From: Chitinispirillaceae bacterium
GTDB taxonomy: Bacteria; Fibrobacterota; Chitinivibrionia; Chitinivibrionales; Chitinispirillaceae
Assembly (NCBI GenBank): GCA_016930275.1
Contig: JAFGHA010000234.1
Span: 1 to 43,282, forward strand
Length of the DNA: 43,282 bases
Direction: 5' to 3'
The translations under genes and the position numbers were made by a program. A model generated the notes under the pieces. That model searched no databases. It saw nothing but the letters and a program-made list of their open reading frames with translations, and was not told the origin of the DNA. Every line of letters begins with the position of its first letter. Position 1 is the first letter of the stretch. Below, piece after piece: positions 16,267-24,387 of the stretch.

Positions 16267-17247
16267 GTGAAAGGCGCAGTGGTTCTGTTCCTTCTGCTGC
16301 GCTGTTCATTCGCCGGATTGCTGGATTCGCTCGTCACCCCGCCTCCGCTGCTGTCACTCGAACAGGCGGAAAAAACCAGTAGACGGCATTTCCGGTCGGA
16401 CAAGGATTTCTGCTCACTCCCGGGATCGATTCTCCATTTCAGGAATGATTCCACCTGTTTCAATCCCGCGCGTAAATTCGCCGTTGACTATGTCAATTAC
16501 CGATCGGTAATCGACGACAGCGTCGTGTCCCCCGACACGCTTCCGGAATACAATTTCCGTGTCGCGATGTCGACCTATCGGCGTCTGGGTTCACCCCGAA
16601 AAACAAACCCGAAAAAATACCGGTTTTCTCATGCGACCTTCCTGAAATACCTTGAGGAAGAAACCGAGATCAATGAGATGCCGTTTCTTCTCAGGCAGCT
16701 TGAAAGGTTTCTCCGATTCATCGAAAAGTACATCCTCACGCCATTCTTTCGCCTGATTCTCTTCCCGTTTCAGAAGCTCCCTTTTTTCTGGAAAATAGTG
16801 TTGTTCACCATTGCCGTCGCGGGATTCACGGCGATCGTATTCATGCTGGGAAAATTTACCGCCCGTATCTTACCTGCAGGAGATTTGTCCGCCGGAAGGA
16901 ATAATGACGGAACGCCGGCAACGGTTTTCACCGATGAGACAACCTGGTTGCGCAAAGCACGCGACCATGTTGAGAACCTGCAACCCACAGATGCAATGGA
17001 ATGTTTATACCGCTATCTCATCACATGGTTTCTCTCCCGTAATAAAGTGCAACGCTACGAGTGGTGGACCAACCGCCAGTTTTTATCGATTCTCAGGAAA
17101 CGGTTCAACGGCGACATCCCTATCGCCGAACCTATCATTTCCACCTATGAACGGGTAACCTACGGCCATTACCCGGTGGAACAGCAGCACCTCCGTGAAC
17201 TGCTGACACTTGCCGAACAGCTCAAAGGTAAAAACCGGACGATATGA
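16267..17247 (+). CDS. DUF4129-domain membrane protein
   Basis: The 326-residue protein starts with a signal-like hydrophobic segment (VVLFLLLRCSFAGLLDSL). It has an extracytoplasmic middle part and one strong transmembrane helix at about 177-200. The C-terminal cytoplasmic domain (WLRKARDHVENLQPTDAMECLYRYLITWFL through YGHYPVEQQHLRELLTLAEQL) has the look of DUF4129, seen mainly in MoxR clusters and some transglutaminase-like proteins. Its function is unknown. GTG at 16267 was chosen because AAAAGGA lies eight bases upstream and the start sits one base behind the previous stop; the ATG at 16258 is too close to that site. The gene overlaps the next by four bases (ATGA). Confidence 0.75.
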   Translation: MKGAVVLFLLLRCSFAGLLDSLVTPPPLLSLEQAEKTSRRHFRSDKDFCSLPGSILHFRNDSTCFNPARKFAVDYVNYRSVIDDSVVSPDTLPEYNFRVAMSTYRRLGSPRKTNPKKYRFSHATFLKYLEEETEINEMPFLLRQLERFLRFIEKYILTPFFRLILFPFQKLPFFWKIVLFTIAVAGFTAIVFMLGKFTARILPAGDLSAGRNNDGTPATVFTDETTWLRKARDHVENLQPTDAMECLYRYLITWFLSRNKVQRYEWWTNRQFLSILRKRFNGDIPIAEPIISTYERVTYGHYPVEQQHLRELLTLAEQLKGKNRTI

Positions 17248-18497
17248 ACACGCGGCTAAAAGCGATTTTGACTATTGTAAATGACCACCGGTGGTTCATG
17301 CTTTTCGTCATCGCCGGACTCCTGATGAATCTGTACCTTCTCCTGCAGCACAACAACGAAAAAACCGATTTCATCACCTGTTCCAGCTATGACAAAGGCC
17401 CGCTCGGGACCTATGGTCTTTTTCGCGACCTTGAGGATCGGGGAGTTCCGGTGCGCCGGATCAAACTCCCGCTGTACCGTGAAATCGACAGTACCGGTGA
17501 CCACCGGAAAACACTCGTTATTCTCTCCCCGCTGTTCAATCCGAATCCATGGGAATGGGACATGCTACTCAAATGGGTCGCACAGGGAAACCGGTTGATT
17601 ACCGCCGGCGTGCTCGGCCCCAAACGCAGCGGCTGGATCCCCGATTTCACCACTTCGGTGAAAACCTCGCTTGAACACAGCGCTCCCTCATATCTTCTTC
17701 TGCCGATCGATACGGTTTTTCCTTATGACGATACGCTTCCTCCCCAGTCACCGGTGCATCTTGCCCAGCTCTTCGGCAAGGCCTATACCACCGGGGACAC
17801 CCTGACCCTCAGGCATTTTACCACCTTTGGTCCGGACGTTCTTCCGTTTATGACACATGGGAATAAACCGGTGGCGATTAAAAAGGCGGTAGGTCGGGGC
17901 GAATGGCTTGCGTTCACTCCCACCAATCCGTTCAGTAATTCAGCGTTGCGGGATAGCGTATGGTACCGTTTCGCCACCCGGCTGTTTACCGGTGACGGTA
18001 TCTATTCGGTGCAGCCGATCCTGTTCGATGAATTCCACAACGGATACAGAGCCACCCGGAGTTTCTGGCAGCTGCTCACCTACTACGAATTCAATTTCGG
18101 GATTATCTACCTTTCGGCTTTCATCCTCCTGTACCTTTTTCTCACCGGCATCCGCATCATCCCCCCCGTTCCAGAACGACGATTCCTGCATATGGACGCG
18201 CTTCCCGGCCTGATCGCCCTGACGGGACTGCTGATCCGTTTCGGTGCATGGACGAAACTTCTCAAACGTGAATGTGCAATCATTCATTCCGAACTGACCA
18301 GAAAATCATCGCATCCTTCCGGGCACTTCACCTTGCATTATGTGAACAAGCACCGGCTTCCACCGTCGGTACACTCACCCGAGGAACTCGCGAAAGTATT
18401 TTCAACGATAGAAACAACCGCCGCTGTTACCGACAAACCAGAAACTGTCCGGCTGTTCAACATACTCATGTTCATGAGAAAGGAAATGCGATTGTGA
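17244..18497 (+). CDS. DUF4350-domain membrane protein
   Basis: The 417-residue protein has a transmembrane helix at about 15-35, a soluble extracytoplasmic or periplasmic region of about 250 residues, a second helix near 288-310 and a C-terminal cytoplasmic part. The middle region (DKGPLGTYGLFRDLEDRGVPVRR, LVILSPLFNPNPWEWDMLLKWVAQGNRLI) matches DUF4350, a Rossmann-like domain related to class I glutamine amidotransferase folds, without an obvious catalytic Cys. Such proteins recur in MoxR/DUF58 clusters, usually between DUF4129 and MoxR genes as here. Start and stop overlap both neighbours by four bases, so translation is coupled. Confidence 0.75.
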   Translation: MNTRLKAILTIVNDHRWFMLFVIAGLLMNLYLLLQHNNEKTDFITCSSYDKGPLGTYGLFRDLEDRGVPVRRIKLPLYREIDSTGDHRKTLVILSPLFNPNPWEWDMLLKWVAQGNRLITAGVLGPKRSGWIPDFTTSVKTSLEHSAPSYLLLPIDTVFPYDDTLPPQSPVHLAQLFGKAYTTGDTLTLRHFTTFGPDVLPFMTHGNKPVAIKKAVGRGEWLAFTPTNPFSNSALRDSVWYRFATRLFTGDGIYSVQPILFDEFHNGYRATRSFWQLLTYYEFNFGIIYLSAFILLYLFLTGIRIIPPVPERRFLHMDALPGLIALTGLLIRFGAWTKLLKRECAIIHSELTRKSSHPSGHFTLHYVNKHRLPPSVHSPEELAKVFSTIETTAAVTDKPETVRLFNILMFMRKEMRL

Positions 18498-19444
18498 ACC
18501 CAGCACAGGAACTCTACGTGAACCTCAGCAATGAAACGGGTAAAGTGGTCATCGGTAAGGAGGAATCGAAAAAAATTATTTTCGCCACCTTTCTCGTCAA
18601 AGGCAACATACTGATCGAAGGGGTTCCCGGAATTGCGAAAACACTGCTCGCACGGGTTTTTGCACGGGCCATGGGCCTGCGGTTTTCCCGTATCCAGTTC
18701 ACTCCCGATCTGATGCCGTCGGACATTCTCGGTTCGAGTATGTACAATCAGGGAAAGGGTGCTTTTGAATTCGTTCCGGGACCGATATTTTCAGATTTCA
18801 TTCTCGCCGACGAAATCAACCGGGCGCCGGCGAAAACCCAGGCGGCACTGCTCGAATCGATGGAGGAAAAACAGGTCACCATCGATAATTGCCGCTACGA
18901 TATGAGTGAAAATTTCATGGTATTCGCAACGCAGAATCCGCTGGAATTCGAGGGAACCTATACGCTCCCCGAAGCACAGCTCGACCGTTTCATGGTGCGG
19001 ATACTCTTCGATTATCCCGACGCCGAAGAGGAACTCGCCGTTCTGGAATCCGCCCTGGAGGTTACCGGGATCAACGAACTGCTCGAACGGGTACAGCCCC
19101 CTACATCTCTGCCTCTTCAGATCCGCAATGCCCGTGATTTTGTGGGAACGGTGGTCGTGGACAACAAAATACTACTTTACATACGTGACCTTATCGGTGC
19201 ATCACGTTCTCTTGACGAACTTCTCCTGGGAAATTCACCCCGTTCCGGGCAGATGCTCCTGCGCCTGTCAAGGGCCTACGCGGCGCTCGAGGGAAGCACC
19301 TTCGTTACCCCCGACCATGTCCGGGAGCTGGTACCGCACGTTCTCCCGCACCGCTGGGTGATAAAACCCGAAGCGGAAATCCAGCAGACCCCTGTCGAGT
19401 CGATTCTTCGCGCACTGTTTGACACGGTAAAGGTTCCTGAATGA
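18494..19444 (+). CDS. MoxR-family AAA+ ATPase
   Basis: The 316-residue protein is a MoxR ATPase, a chaperone-like AAA+ family that acts on vWA-domain partner proteins. Walker A is GVPGIAKT (43-50) and Walker B is FILADE (102-107), followed by INRAPAKTQAALLESMEE, the helix-2 insert and MoxR signature, and sensor 1 in FATQNPLE. The C-terminal lid ends in PVESILRALFDTVKVPE. The frame extends upstream to 18272, but that part lies inside the DUF4350 gene, so the GTG at 18494, which overlaps the previous stop (GTGA), is the real start. The partner is almost certainly the DUF58 protein encoded directly downstream with an ATGA overlap. Confidence 0.93.
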   Translation: MNPAQELYVNLSNETGKVVIGKEESKKIIFATFLVKGNILIEGVPGIAKTLLARVFARAMGLRFSRIQFTPDLMPSDILGSSMYNQGKGAFEFVPGPIFSDFILADEINRAPAKTQAALLESMEEKQVTIDNCRYDMSENFMVFATQNPLEFEGTYTLPEAQLDRFMVRILFDYPDAEEELAVLESALEVTGINELLERVQPPTSLPLQIRNARDFVGTVVVDNKILLYIRDLIGASRSLDELLLGNSPRSGQMLLRLSRAYAALEGSTFVTPDHVRELVPHVLPHRWVIKPEAEIQQTPVESILRALFDTVKVPE

Positions 19445-20748
19445 AATTCGTCATTACCGGTCGCGGGTTGCTTTTGCCCGTTATCGCGGGCATTGTCCTA
19501 CTGTTCCGTCACTGGATTCCCGGAGCGACGGCGCTTTGTGTTGCACTCAACCTTCTGGCGGTACTCTGCATCGCGATCGATTATTTCATGATCCCCGAGC
19601 CCGGGGTATTTTCCGTCACCCGTCTCTATTCCCGACAGTTCTTTCTTTCCACCGCAGCCGAAATTCGGGTAAGATTAACTTATTCCATTCCGATACCGCT
19701 GGAGATTCAGTTCGTCGATCGGCCGCCGGCATTCTTCGCATTTGAAAAAAAACGCTTCAGGGAGCGACTTGCACGCGGTGAAGGTACCTTCACCTTGACC
19801 TACTCGGTGACTCCCCTGCGGAGAGGCCGTCATACCTTCAACAATGCGGGAATGCGGCTGCAATCGCCGCTTGGCCTGGTCGCGCGCCAGAACGCGGTGG
19901 CGCTTGATGATACGGTTCATGTCTATCCGGTAATTCCGGATGAAAAGGAGGGATTGCACTCGCGTTACTATTTCGCCCAGACTGAAAGTCGCCTGGTAAA
20001 AACATACGGTCCGGGCCGGGAATTCGCTCAGATGCGGGACTACCGGCCGGGAGACGACAGAAAGAACATTCACTGGAGAAGATCCGCGCGCTGTGGAAAA
20101 CTCATCGTCAGGGAGTACGAACCGGAACTGGGACAGAATATTTTCATGATGATCGACGGTGGACGTTTGATGATGGCCGAAACCGGGGGGCTGTCGAAAG
20201 TCGACTGGGCGGTTGCATCGACAATTTCTCTTGCCCGTGAAGCGCTTTCCAAAAAGGATTCAATCGGCATCATGGGATTCTCGAACCGTGTCGAGACCTA
20301 TCTGATGCCGTCGAATAAAAAAATCCAGCTCACCACCCTCGTCAGAACGATCTACGCTTTCCAGCCGAAATTCATCGAACCCGATTACCGCAATGCTTTT
20401 CAGTGGATACGTACACACGTGAAAACACGAAGTATTATCGTACTGTATACCGACTTCATCGATCCGTATCTCAGCGGCGAACTGGCACATCACATCCGGC
20501 TGCTCAACCGTCAACACCGGGTGATCTGCTGCGCGATGGGATTTCACGATCTCCGGAATGTGGGATACCGCCCGTCAGACACCATAAACGATGCGGTACT
20601 CGCGGCGGTTGCCCGCGAGAGTATCGACAACCGGAAAAAAATTCTCGGTGACCTGCTGCGGGCGGGTGTAGACGTGGTGGATGTGCTGCCCGAAAAACTC
20701 TCTGCAGCGGTTCTCAACAGCTATATTCAAGCGCGATGGAAAGGCTAA
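19441..20748 (+). CDS. DUF58-domain (vWA-like) membrane protein
   Basis: The 435-residue protein has two N-terminal hydrophobic segments (about 7-22 and 29-47), a beta-rich extracytoplasmic segment, and a DUF58 domain marked by FAQMRDYRPGDDRKNIHWRRSARCGKLIVREYEPE. Behind it comes a vWA-like fold in which the metal site DxSxS is replaced by DGGRL (in MMIDGGRLMM). DUF58 proteins are the usual partners of MoxR ATPases, and both genes are translationally coupled here. The role of these pairs is not settled; stress tolerance and envelope maintenance have been suggested. The gene ends 15 bases from the convergent SpoIIM-family gene, with no room for a long terminator. Confidence 0.85.
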   Translation: MKFVITGRGLLLPVIAGIVLLFRHWIPGATALCVALNLLAVLCIAIDYFMIPEPGVFSVTRLYSRQFFLSTAAEIRVRLTYSIPIPLEIQFVDRPPAFFAFEKKRFRERLARGEGTFTLTYSVTPLRRGRHTFNNAGMRLQSPLGLVARQNAVALDDTVHVYPVIPDEKEGLHSRYYFAQTESRLVKTYGPGREFAQMRDYRPGDDRKNIHWRRSARCGKLIVREYEPELGQNIFMMIDGGRLMMAETGGLSKVDWAVASTISLAREALSKKDSIGIMGFSNRVETYLMPSNKKIQLTTLVRTIYAFQPKFIEPDYRNAFQWIRTHVKTRSIIVLYTDFIDPYLSGELAHHIRLLNRQHRVICCAMGFHDLRNVGYRPSDTINDAVLAAVARESIDNRKKILGDLLRAGVDVVDVLPEKLSAAVLNSYIQARWKG

Positions 20749-20763
20749 TCCCATGATCAGCGG

Positions 20764-21783
20764 TCACAGCTTCATCCGCACCTCCGGTTGTTCCTCCCCG
20801 GGTGAATCCCGGTGTCGAACGAGGTATAAGACGGCAGGTACCCAAAGATACAGGACAAGCAGTAGTATGCTTCCGGCAATCACCATCAGACGGGACCATC
20901 GGGGAAGACCGAGATGAGTGACGAATCCCTCCAGAATGCCGGCAACGACAAATACCGGAATCATCACACAGCAGATCTGAAAGGCTTCCCTGCCGAATTG
21001 ATACATCGCCTCTCCACGTTTCAATTCGCCCGGCCGGAAGAGGGCCTGCCCCAGTCGCAACCCGGCAGCGCCGGCCACCATAACGGCAAACAGTTCGAGT
21101 GTACCATGGATAAGTACGGTAGTCGTAAAATCGAAAAGCAGTCCCTTCCGGGCGAACACCGCCGCGATACTGCCGAGCATCAGTCCGTTGGAAAAAAGTA
21201 TGACCATGGTACCGACACCGTACAGCGCCCCGAAAGCGAACGCCAAAAAAGCGACCTTGATATTATTTGCCATGATGAAGCTGCTCATGGCATACTTGAA
21301 GCGGGATTCATACACGGCAAACGGTTTGCCGGAATCGATATTGACCAGTGTTTTATAGATGTATTCATCCCCGACGATCGCGTTGGCGGTAAACGAATTG
21401 AGCATCGTCAGGCCGTACCCGGCAAAGGCGGCAAGCGTGAAAATCGTACACGAAACAAGGAAAAGGGTTCGCATGCCGAGCACCAGCTGCGGAAGCCGCT
21501 CCCGGAAAAAACCGCTGATCCGTTGCAGATCACTGCGTTGATTCGAGTTGATCAGAGACATCGCTTTTATCACCAGTACATTCAGCTCATGAACGAGCTG
21601 ACTTCCGGGAAAGAGCGACTGTGCAAGTGAAAGATCGGCGATGGTTTTCCGATAATTGTTCATGAACGAGATCAGCGTCGACTCGTTTACCGCCCGGGAA
21701 ATGCGGTTCTGAAGCTGCCGGGTGTTTTTTTCGAGCGAAAGCCAGGTTGTCTGACGGTTTTTTATGAAATCAATGCTGCGCAT
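20764..21783 (-). CDS. SpoIIM-family (stage II sporulation M-like) membrane protein
   Basis: The 339-residue protein belongs to the SpoIIM/DUF95 family. It opens with a cytoplasmic helical part containing the typical FIKNRQTTWLSLEKNT motif and continues with about five to six hydrophobic helices, including the conserved NNIKVAFLAFAFGALYGVGTM and FLIHGT-like FTTTVLIHGTLELFAV segments. In endospore formers SpoIIM helps engulfment; here, beside MoxR, DUF58 and RDD genes, it is more likely a general membrane component. It is transcribed opposite to the MoxR operon and divergently from the RDD gene. No ribosome binding site precedes the ATG, and the promoter lies so close that the transcript may be leaderless. 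Confidence 0.87.
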   Translation of the reverse strand: MRSIDFIKNRQTTWLSLEKNTRQLQNRISRAVNESTLISFMNNYRKTIADLSLAQSLFPGSQLVHELNVLVIKAMSLINSNQRSDLQRISGFFRERLPQLVLGMRTLFLVSCTIFTLAAFAGYGLTMLNSFTANAIVGDEYIYKTLVNIDSGKPFAVYESRFKYAMSSFIMANNIKVAFLAFAFGALYGVGTMVILFSNGLMLGSIAAVFARKGLLFDFTTTVLIHGTLELFAVMVAGAAGLRLGQALFRPGELKRGEAMYQFGREAFQICCVMIPVFVVAGILEGFVTHLGLPRWSRLMVIAGSILLLVLYLWVPAVLYLVRHRDSPGEEQPEVRMKL

Positions 21784-21791
21784 ACAATATC

Positions 21792-21820
21792 AATATACCA
21801 ATGCGGTGCTGCAACGACAA
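21792..21820 (-). promoter_or_regulatory. Promoter of SpoIIM-family gene, leaderless placement
   Basis: On the minus strand TTGTCG (21815-21820) and TATATT (21792-21797) are separated by 17 bases, matching a sigma-70-type promoter at four and five of six positions. Only eight bases separate the -10 element from the ATG at 21783, so transcription would start at or next to the start codon. Confidence 0.5.
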
Positions 21821-21901
21821 CCGGTCTTTTCATTATTCACGAGATGCTTTCGTCTGGCAGAGTAACGTCGTCCGGAAACATCATTCTTGAGGATTCATAA
21901 A

Positions 21902-22657
21902 ATGGCCGACCATACCATTCGATCAGATCCGGACAACGAATCGGTAACCATTCAGAGCAGTGAACTTTTTTTGTTGAAAAACGAACTCGCCGGAATCGGC
22001 AGCAGGGCATTCGCCTTCTGCATCGATGTACTTATCCGGGGAGGAGCCGTTACACTCCTCTTCATCCTGTTTTCGATAAAACCCTTCACGGTCCGGCCGA
22101 TGGGGCTGCTTGTCGGAGTAATCACCCTTTTATGGTGGAACGGTTATTTCATCTTTTTCGAGACTGTTTACTCAGGAAAATCCCCCGGGAAAATGATCGT
22201 CGGTATCAGGGTGCTTAAAAATGACGGCTCGAAAATATCGGTGCTCGACTCCTGCATCCGGAATCTCATGCGTGTGGTCGACATGTTGCCCGCCGGGTAT
22301 CTGCTTGCTCTCGTCACGATGATTTTTGAACCCTTCAACCGACGCCCGGGAGACATCGTCGCAAATACCATCGTTATATACGACCGTTCGGCGAATAAAT
22401 CGATAAAAGATTTCACCGACAATATGCTTATCGAATCGCGCCCGAGAACCTCGGTACAGATAAACGGCATCTCCCGGCTCACCGTCGACGAAAAAAGAAT
22501 CATTAAAAATCTGTACAGCCGTCTCGGAACACTGAAAAACGGGCCGCAGAAAGATGAGCTGATGAACAAATTCGATGAACGGATCCGCAGAAAAGTAACC
22601 GTAACCGGAACGGATGACCCCGAAATTCTTTTATGTGAACTGTATAAAAGAATTTAA
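21902..22657 (+). CDS. RDD-family membrane protein
   Basis: The 251-residue protein carries an RDD domain at about residues 24-165, named after its conserved Arg and Asp residues. Visible here are GIGSRAFAFCIDVLI, the GKSPGKMIVGIRV turn and FNRRPGDIVANTIV. Three to four hydrophobic segments fall within this part. The last 80 residues are soluble and charged. RDD proteins have been linked to ion transport or antiporter activity, but also occur as unassigned partners of SpoIIM and MoxR genes, as here. The ATG at 21902 is preceded by GAGG nine bases upstream; an upstream in-frame ATG at 21887 has no such site. Confidence 0.85.
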   Translation: MADHTIRSDPDNESVTIQSSELFLLKNELAGIGSRAFAFCIDVLIRGGAVTLLFILFSIKPFTVRPMGLLVGVITLLWWNGYFIFFETVYSGKSPGKMIVGIRVLKNDGSKISVLDSCIRNLMRVVDMLPAGYLLALVTMIFEPFNRRPGDIVANTIVIYDRSANKSIKDFTDNMLIESRPRTSVQINGISRLTVDEKRIIKNLYSRLGTLKNGPQKDELMNKFDERIRRKVTVTGTDDPEILLCELYKRI

Positions 22658-22708
22658 CGGCACGGAAGGGCTGGTCGTTCACGGTAGAACGCCCCGGTTT
22701 TCGTGCGG
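22658..22708. repeat. Nested imperfect palindrome after RDD gene
   Basis: An outer stem (CGGCACGGAA with TTTTCGTGCGG) encloses GGGCTGGTCGTTC and GAACGCCCC. The core GTTC...GAACGCCC resembles the palindromes at 26327-26347 and 34627-34658. It starts directly at the RDD stop codon and may also act as a terminator or mRNA-stabilising hairpin. The remainder up to 22917 holds no convincing gene. Confidence 0.45.
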
Positions 22709-22917
22709 CGGTTTGCATATCTTCAATAACCCGGAAATGGAATTTTCATCTTCTCACCTCTCCACGAACTGCCGTTTCCAGTTCCCGCGGAACCGCCCGG
22801 CACGTGACATATTGGTTGTTCAATGCCGGAATACCCTCGCGATACTATGTCTCTTAAGCAAACCAACAGCTCTTCATACAACATGATTTTCTCGATCATA
22901 CACATCCGGTTTTTGAG

Positions 22918-24006
22918 TCATACGATCTGAGTTTCCTGCGAATTGTGGATGCAACTGAATTCCCGCACATCCCGAAGCTGCTTCAGAGCCGCGAGAATAC
23001 AGAACATCGAGAACCCGATCAGCACAAGGGTAACCGGCAATTGCGTAAACACCTTCGGGATGTAGTATGCCGGGAGCGTTCCGGATACGAGAGCCAGACA
23101 GGTGAGACCGAATGCGAACGCCGGTTTTCCGGGAAGCCCTGCCGCTGTTGCGACAAGAGTAATCGGCATCGTCATCTGAAAAAGAATCATTGTTGTAAAG
23201 GCGATCCCGATGTGACTTCGAACAAATACAATACCGATACTCGTCACCACAAGTCCGATTATCGTGGTACGCCCCCACCCCGCCCGATCGGCAACAATGC
23301 CTCCGACCATCTTCCCGATACATGCCGCAGCACCAAGGCCTATAATCACGAACCCATCCGTTGGAAGTCCGGCAAACCCCGTCCGACCGACAAATCCCCG
23401 CACCAGTATCGCTGCCAGTAGAAGAACTACCGCACCGAGTTTAACGGTCTTCCGTGATGCCATATTTCTGCCTGAGGCTGGAGCTGGTTGAAGTGCAGGC
23501 AGTAAAGCAAGACCGAAAAACGCGGCAGTAAGACCGATTATCAGGAAGCTGAACGGCGAAAAACCCTGACTTCCAAACCAGCACCCGATCCCCAGTCCCA
23601 GAGCGCCCGGGCCGACGAATATACCGACAGCACGGGAAGTTGACGGATACCGGTCCAGTATCTGTGCCCCCGCCCCCACATGAAAAAGGGCATTGCCAAG
23701 CCCTGCACAACCGATACACAGCAGTGCATTGAGATGTATACAAACAATGCCCGTTACTATAAGCGCAATCCCTGCAAGCATTGCGATTCGAGCGCCTTTA
23801 AGAAAGTCGATAAAGAATCCTGCGAGCGGCTGGATGGCGAAAGCGATAATATCGTAGGTAATTGTTACCATCGCGGCTTGTTCCGGTGCTAACCCGTGAA
23901 CAATCGCAGCGTTGTATACCAGCAGTGCAGTTGTCAGATCCACAAGTCCGTGGGTCAGAGAAAAGCACCAGACCGTACTACCGTCAAGTGTCAATCTTTT
24001 AATCAT
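22918..24006 (-). CDS. Major facilitator superfamily transporter
   Basis: The 362-residue protein has about eleven hydrophobic segments and the MFS layout of two helical halves joined by a polar loop (PASGRNMASRKTVK). ITYDIIAFAIQPLAGFFIDF and the equivalent IGKMVGGIVADRAGWG are the loop 2-3 motifs of both halves (G-x-x-x-D-R-x-G type). It is somewhat shorter than usual MFS members, and the first helix begins only about 12 residues from the start. The substrate cannot be told; overall feel is closest to fosmidomycin-resistance-like or multidrug permeases. It starts one base after the stop of the 120-residue membrane protein gene and is the last gene of a four-gene operon. Confidence 0.75.
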   Translation of the reverse strand: MIKRLTLDGSTVWCFSLTHGLVDLTTALLVYNAAIVHGLAPEQAAMVTITYDIIAFAIQPLAGFFIDFLKGARIAMLAGIALIVTGIVCIHLNALLCIGCAGLGNALFHVGAGAQILDRYPSTSRAVGIFVGPGALGLGIGCWFGSQGFSPFSFLIIGLTAAFFGLALLPALQPAPASGRNMASRKTVKLGAVVLLLAAILVRGFVGRTGFAGLPTDGFVIIGLGAAACIGKMVGGIVADRAGWGRTTIIGLVVTSIGIVFVRSHIGIAFTTMILFQMTMPITLVATAAGLPGKPAFAFGLTCLALVSGTLPAYYIPKVFTQLPVTLVLIGFSMFCILAALKQLRDVREFSCIHNSQETQIV

Positions 24007-24007
24007 C

Positions 24008-24370
24008 TCAGCTCATTCCCATGAGAAGTCCGCTAATAAATGAAGTGCCGTTGGCAAGCAATGACGCAGCAGCAGCTTCATTCCAGCCCGTTTTAACAAT
24101 GCCCCTGATAATAGGAATTTCCGCAGCAAACGCGAACAGTTCGGCGACGGCCAGGAAGATCATCCTGTTTTCAATGATGACTGGAAACACGAACCATACA
24201 AAAGGAAGGGTGACGGTTGATGCTGCCAATCCGGCCTTTAAAACCTGTAAACCTGGTTTTCGAGGCATCCCGGCAGGCCTTCGTAAAAAGATAAAAATCC
24301 CGAGAACTGCGGTCTCAATGGTAATGGTAACCACGAATGCGCGAAAAAAAAGAAGTACGTATTCTTGCAT
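24008..24370 (-). CDS. Small four-helix membrane protein of unknown function
   Basis: The 120-residue product has four hydrophobic segments (about 6-28, 45-66, 70-88 and 100-118) separated by short polar turns. The pattern LKAGLAASTVTLPFVWFVFP followed by AELFAFAAEIPII and LLANGTSFISGLLMG reminds me of a poorly described family of small membrane proteins with conserved Thr-Leu-Pro and C-terminal Asn-x-x-Ser residues. I do not recognise a function. GGAG lies 11 bases before the ATG. Its spacing (17 bases after the upstream gene, one base before the MFS gene) points to co-transcription and possibly a shared complex. Confidence 0.65.
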   Translation of the reverse strand: MQEYVLLFFRAFVVTITIETAVLGIFIFLRRPAGMPRKPGLQVLKAGLAASTVTLPFVWFVFPVIIENRMIFLAVAELFAFAAEIPIIRGIVKTGWNEAAAASLLANGTSFISGLLMGMS

Positions 24371-24387
24371 TGCCAGGTTGTCTCCAG

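Noticed and set aside
22723..22905. 60-codon minus-strand frame 12 bases after the MFS gene
   Set aside because: Position is suggestive, but codon choice differs from neighbours, no domain is visible, and the ribosome site is weak.
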